From assembly GCA_028871795.1 (NCBI GenBank), contig JAGWMG010000005.1:124001-188000 (forward strand): a DNA stretch of 64,000 bases. Reading direction: 5' to 3'. Below, piece after piece: positions 60,736 to 64,000 of the stretch. The notes beneath the pieces were generated by a model that was not told the origin of the DNA, did not search any database, and saw only the letters and a program-made list of their open reading frames with translations. The position numbers and the translations under genes are program-made. Each line of letters starts with the position of its first letter. Within the stretch, counting starts at the first letter, position 1. This stretch comes from Alphaproteobacteria bacterium (GTDB taxonomy: Bacteria; Pseudomonadota; Alphaproteobacteria; Micropepsales; Micropepsaceae).

Positions 60736-62478
60736 CTATCCGAGCCGGAACTTGCGTTCCGCATACCAGTAGAGCGGCCGCCAGAACAGCCTGTTCACGA
60801 CGACGACGAAAAAGCTCATCACGGCGATGCCGAGCACGATCTTGCGGAAATCGCCTGCGGTGGTGGCGTCTTGGATGTAGGAGCCTAGGCCGTAGGCGCG
60901 CAAGGTCGTGTGGCCCCATTCCACAATCTCGGCGACGATGGCGGCGTTCCAGGAACCTCCGGAGGCAGTAATTGCACCGGTGACGTAGAAGGGAAACACC
61001 GCGGGCAGCGCGACCTTGCGCCACCACAGCCAGCCCTTGATCTGGAAATTGTCGCTGGCGTCGCGCAGTTCGTGGGGCAGCGCAGAGGCTCCGGCGATGA
61101 CGTTGAACAGGATGTACCACTGCGTACCGAGAACCATCAGCGGCGACAGCCAGATGTTGGAATTCAGACGCCACATGGCGATCAGGGAAACCGCTATGGG
61201 AAACAGCAGGTTTGCCGGAAACGCGGCGAGGAACTGCGCCACCGGCTGGACGATCTTCGTCAGGTGCGGGCGCAGGCCGACATGGATGCCGATAGGCGTC
61301 CAGATCAGGCTCGCCAGCGCGATCAGCACGATGACGCGTGCCAGGGTAGCGAAGCCGCGCAGGAAGACATCGAGGATTTCACCGCTGCCCAGCGGAATGG
61401 CGGCGAAGTTCGCCACGCGCCACAGCACATACGCCACCAAGAGAGACAGGCACGCATACCAGACGGCATTGGCGAACCACGGCGGAACAAGGCTGGGGCG
61501 GGTTGCGCTCGAGCCCTGCTCGGGCGGCGTCAGGCGGTAGGTCCAGTGCATCAGCGCGTCGAACGGCAGGCCGATGGCGTCCATCAGTTTCGAGCGGCGA
61601 AACATCTTCAGCGCCCAGGATTCGGCCGCTTCGTCGTTGTCGTTGGTGTCGGCGTCGATGCGGAAACGGTCGGCCCAGGCGACCAGCGGGCGGAACAGGA
61701 GCTGATCGAAGATCAGGATCACGACCAACATGGCCAGAATCGCCCACATGATCGCTCTCAGGCTCCGGGCGGCGATGGCCGCGGCGATGTAGGAGCCGAT
61801 GCCCGGGAGCGTGATGGAGGTGTTGCCCACGGTGAAGGCCTCCGACACAACCAGCATGAACCAGGCGCCCGACATCGACATCATCATGTTCCAGATGAGC
61901 TGCGGCATGCCGAACGGCACTTCGATGCGCCAGAAGCGGGCCCAGCCGTTGAGGCCGAACACTCTGCCGGCCTCGCTCAACTCCGTCGGGACCGTTCTGA
62001 GCGACTGGTAGAAGCTAAAGGCCATGTTCCACGCCTGGCTGGTGAAAATGAGGAATATGGCAGCGAACTCGGCTCCCAGAATCCGTCCGGGCGCCAGCGA
62101 TAGAAAGAAGACCAAGGTCACCGACAGGAATCCGAGAATGGGGATCGACTGAAGGATGTCCAGCAAGGGCACCAGCAGCGTGCCGGCCCGCCGGCTTTTG
62201 GCCGCCCAGGTCGCGTAGGTGAAGGTGAAGATCAGCGAGAAACCGAGCGCCACCAGCATCCGCAACCCCGTCCGCAGGGCATATCCGGGCAGGGCGGACG
62301 GATCGAGCGAGATCGGCTGTTGCGTCAGGCTCGCCAGCGGCTGGATCACCGCCTGGCTGGCGCTTGCGAAGAGGACGATGAAGCCGAGCACCAGCACGGC
62401 CGCCAGCAGGTCCCAAACGCTGGGCAACAGGCGACGAGCCTCGACCGAGACGGGCGGCAGGATTCTCATATCCGGCAT
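60736..62478 (-). CDS. ABC transporter permease with two fused membrane domains
   Basis: The 580-residue protein contains two binding-protein-dependent transport (BPD) domains in one chain, at about residues 80-260 and 370-570. Each has the EAA-loop pattern: ELSEAGRVFGLNGWARFWRIEVPFGMP in the first, and ELRDASDNFQIKGWLWWRKVALPAVFP in the second. Ten to twelve membrane segments are predicted. The duplicated form is characteristic of the nitrate/sulfonate-like importer group that pairs with an ATPase carrying the AAA-associated domain. The gene precedes the ATPase in the leftward direction. Start ATGs at 62478 and 62469 are both possible. Confidence 0.9.
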   Translation of the reverse strand: MPDMRILPPVSVEARRLLPSVWDLLAAVLVLGFIVLFASASQAVIQPLASLTQQPISLDPSALPGYALRTGLRMLVALGFSLIFTFTYATWAAKSRRAGTLLVPLLDILQSIPILGFLSVTLVFFLSLAPGRILGAEFAAIFLIFTSQAWNMAFSFYQSLRTVPTELSEAGRVFGLNGWARFWRIEVPFGMPQLIWNMMMSMSGAWFMLVVSEAFTVGNTSITLPGIGSYIAAAIAARSLRAIMWAILAMLVVILIFDQLLFRPLVAWADRFRIDADTNDNDEAAESWALKMFRRSKLMDAIGLPFDALMHWTYRLTPPEQGSSATRPSLVPPWFANAVWYACLSLLVAYVLWRVANFAAIPLGSGEILDVFLRGFATLARVIVLIALASLIWTPIGIHVGLRPHLTKIVQPVAQFLAAFPANLLFPIAVSLIAMWRLNSNIWLSPLMVLGTQWYILFNVIAGASALPHELRDASDNFQIKGWLWWRKVALPAVFPFYVTGAITASGGSWNAAIVAEIVEWGHTTLRAYGLGSYIQDATTAGDFRKIVLGIAVMSFFVVVVNRLFWRPLYWYAERKFRLG

Positions 62479-63075
62479 GCCTCGAAGCTAATGATCTGGT
62501 GCTGGCGGGCGATCCGCGCGGACGGCACGGCTCGGCTGCACACAACCACGCCTTGCCGCCGCTGGCAAAGTGAAAAAATGGGCGTTGCATGATTTTTCCG
62601 TCACCTCGCCGCGTTCGCGCATCGCAATGCCGCCGGACCGCGAGCACAGCGTCGGTCGGCGCGTATCGCCCGCCTTTCGGCGCTGGCGTTGTGGCGGCTG
62701 CGCCTGAAATCCGTCGCTGGACGAAAAGTTCAATCCGTTGAAATACATAAGAGGCGAACGGTATGGTTGATTCCGGCGGCGGTTCCGGCGCGGAGCGGCC
62801 GCTCGGAACGATGTCGTTGCCGTTGTCGGGCTCTCGCTGCGTTCCGGCTGGTCTCATACCGCCGCTCGACACCGCTTCGAGACCTCGCCGGACGCGATCG
62901 CTCCGGGCGTCGTTTGGGGCGTCCGGATAGGCGTTAGGCACTATTGCACGCTGGCGCACATTCAGCGTAAAAGTCCTTGGGCGGATCGGAAAAACGGCGC
63001 GTTTACGGGCAGTTAATGGCGATTCGTTAAGGTTTAGCGAGCTGAAAACTCGGCGGGCGGAACGGCGATCCGGCG
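62479..63075. other. Intergenic region between the ABC permease and the leuA leader
   Basis: This stretch of about 600 bases should hold the leftward promoter of the ABC genes and the rightward promoter of leuA. A 55-codon rightward frame starts at 62763 after AAGAGGCG, but its composition is low-complexity and I do not call it. A leftward 86-codon frame at 62488-62748 is equally doubtful. No repeat or clear operator was found. Confidence 0.4.
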
Positions 63076-63090
63076 ATGATGAAAGGCGCG

Positions 63091-63207
63091 ATGCAGAACG
63101 ACGCAACAAGCGGATTTTCCGCTTGCGGCTGCGCACGCATCGCGCTCACGCCCCGTCCTTCCCTCGGTTTGTCGCAACGCGGGCTTCTCCTCCTTAGCAG
63201 CCCCTAG
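63091..63207 (+). CDS. leuA leader peptide (attenuation)
   Basis: The frame ends with Gly, four consecutive Leu codons (CTT CTC CTC CTT at 63184-63195), then Ser-Ser-Pro and TAG. From the ATG at 63091, which follows AAAGG, it has 38 residues; an ATG at 63076 would add five. A block of Leu codons upstream of leuA, the gene for the first leucine-specific step, is the hallmark of a leader peptide. The residues before it are unremarkable. It is much longer than the ilvB leader. Longer antisense open sequence covers the same bases but does not look protein-like. Confidence 0.65.
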   Translation: MQNDATSGFSACGCARIALTPRPSLGLSQRGLLLLSSP

Positions 63208-63262
63208 GCGCCTTTGTGCGTGGCATAATGCTCGCGCCGGGTGTTTAGGGGATCGAAAGGAG
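63190..63262 (+). promoter_or_regulatory. Composite hairpin of the leuA attenuator
   Basis: Three nested pairings stack into one long imperfect hairpin: CTCCTT (63190-63195) with AAGGAG (63257-63262), CCCCTA (63201-63206) with TAGGGG (63246-63251), and GGCGC (63207-63211) with GCGCC (63234-63238). The base of the stem includes the Leu codons of the leader. A ribosome stalled there would open it. No T-run follows, so the mode of control is uncertain. Confidence 0.5.
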
Positions 63263-63306
63263 AGATCGAAGCTGCGAAGCGCGGCAAACGGAAGGAACGT
63301 GTGTCC

Positions 63307-64000
63307 ATGAGCGCGAATAAAGTGAAATCGGAACGAGTCATCATCTTCGACACGACGCTGCGCGACGGCGAGCAATCGCCGGGCGCCGCCATGACGCTCG
63401 GGGAAAAAATCGAAATCGCGGAATTCCTCGATACGATGGGCGTCGACGTCATCGAGGCGGGCTTCCCGGTTTCCTCGCCCGGCGATTTCGAGGCGGTGGC
63501 GGAAATCTCCAAGCGGATGAAGAACGCGGCGGTCGCAGGGTTGGCGCGCGCCGGCTTCAAGGACATCGACCGCGCCGGCGAAGCGGTGAAGGGTGCCAAG
63601 CGCCCGCGCATCCATACCTTCATCTCGACCAGTCCGGTTCACATGAAGCACAAGCTTCAAATGGGTCCGAACGCGGTGCTCGATGCGGTGGGCGCATCGG
63701 TGGCCCGCGCCCGCAACCTGACCGACGACGTCGAATGGAGCGCCGAGGACGCCACGCGCACCGAGCGCGATTTTCTCTGCCGCTGCGTGGAACTCGCGAT
63801 CCGGTCCGGCGCCACCACGATCAACATTCCCGACACGGTGGGTTATGCGACGCCGCAGGAATACTTCGAGCTGATCAAGATGCTGCGCGACAGCGTGCCC
63901 AGCGCCGACAAGGTGGTCTTCTCCACCCATTGCCACAACGATCTGGGCCTGGCCGTCGCCAATTCCCTGGCGGGCGTGCTCGCCGGCGCGCGCCAGGTGG
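63307..64000 (+). CDS. leuA: 2-isopropylmalate synthase (partial, runs off the right edge)
   Basis: LeuA condenses acetyl-CoA with 2-ketoisovalerate, the first leucine-specific step. The visible 231 residues start [20 protein letters not shown], and the metal-binding [17 protein letters not shown] is typical of the HMGL-like TIM barrel. Further on are [34 protein letters not shown] and the second metal motif [19 protein letters not shown] near the edge. The regulatory C-terminal domain lies outside the window. A GTG at 63301 is an alternative start, with AAGGA four bases upstream. Confidence 0.95.
   Translation, partial: MSANKVKSERVIIFDTTLRDGEQSPGAAMTLGEKIEIAEFLDTMGVDVIEAGFPVSSPGDFEAVAEISKRMKNAAVAGLARAGFKDIDRAGEAVKGAKRPRIHTFISTSPVHMKHKLQMGPNAVLDAVGASVARARNLTDDVEWSAEDATRTERDFLCRCVELAIRSGATTINIPDTVGYATPQEYFELIKMLRDSVPSADKVVFSTHCHNDLGLAVANSLAGVLAGARQV

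Noticed and set aside
62488..62748. 86-codon leftward frame upstream of the ABC permease
   Set aside because: It has a composition typical of noncoding GC-rich sequence, with no convincing ribosome binding site and no family resemblance.
62763..62930. 55-codon rightward frame starting MVDSGGGSG after AAGAGGCG
   Set aside because: The ribosome binding site is acceptable, but the product is low-complexity Ser/Gly/Pro/Arg without structure. It is left for a conservation check.
63224..63229. CATAAT as the leuA promoter -10
   Set aside because: No -35 element lies at a suitable distance, and it sits in the loop of the attenuator hairpin. It is kept only as an alternative to test.

Overview
The window is a GC-rich bacterial chromosome segment from an alphaproteobacterium, most likely a free-living one. 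The evidence is the gene order mraZ-rsmH-ftsL-ftsI-murE-murF-mraY-murD-ftsW-murG-murC-murB-ddl-ftsQ-ftsA-ftsZ followed by lpxC-bamD-recN-ligA, a circularly permuted two-piece tmRNA gene, an alpha-type SspB, a DUF4169 protein, and dispersed palindromic elements of the kind common in this class. I cannot name the genus from sequence alone.

Layout. 1-9400: a partial membrane protein, then a leftward group of a sugar-acid hydratase, a hexuronate-type MFS transporter and zwf; a YwaF-like membrane protein; a 25-residue membrane microprotein with its own terminator; a TerB/DnaJ protein; an AmpD-like amidase carrying palindromic repeats; RNase P RNA; a rearranged toxin/antitoxin-like pair; and trmO. 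9400-27700: the complete division and cell wall (dcw) cluster, preceded by MraZ boxes and a dense group of GANTC sites and closed by a strong terminator after ftsZ. 27800-36700: an unknown gene, lpxC, bamD, recN, ligA, then leftward prmA and an aminopeptidase P. 36800-37550: an A/T-rich islet with two unknown genes. 37600-42900: a leftward run sspB-fumC-RHH protein-GST-DUF4169-uvrD. 43000-45200: an MFS exporter, the tmRNA gene and a brnT/brnA toxin-antitoxin pair. 45250-51320: thyA, a GNAT, folA, a secreted protein, a 2OG-Fe(II) oxygenase, an Mrp-type Fe-S carrier, hflK and hflC. 51500-55000: a small basic protein, a Do-type protease, serB and miaA. 55000-58600: ilvB-ilvN-ilvC behind a transcription attenuator with a Val/Leu/Ile-rich leader peptide. 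58600-62480: an unknown membrane protein and an ABC importer. 62480-64000: a leader region with a Leu-rich leader peptide and the start of leuA.

How the genes work together. The dcw cluster supplies lipid II synthesis (murE, F, D, C, B, G, mraY, ddl), the septal transglycosylase and transpeptidase pair FtsW/FtsI, and the FtsZ ring with FtsA, FtsQ and FtsL. LpxC and BamD add outer-membrane biogenesis. HflK/HflC and the Do-type protease form a membrane quality-control block. IlvB/N/C and LeuA are the branched-chain amino acid pathway, and both loci here look attenuator-controlled. ThyA and FolA form the usual dTMP/folate pair.

The most rewarding non-textbook items are the two leader-peptide attenuators, the microprotein at 5829-5906, the GANTC/TAGACT array upstream of mraZ, the in-frame palindrome inside the amidase, the tail-to-tail toxin and antitoxin-like genes, and the two unknown islet genes. 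I found no CRISPR array, prophage, intact insertion sequence, tRNA gene or biosynthetic cluster.
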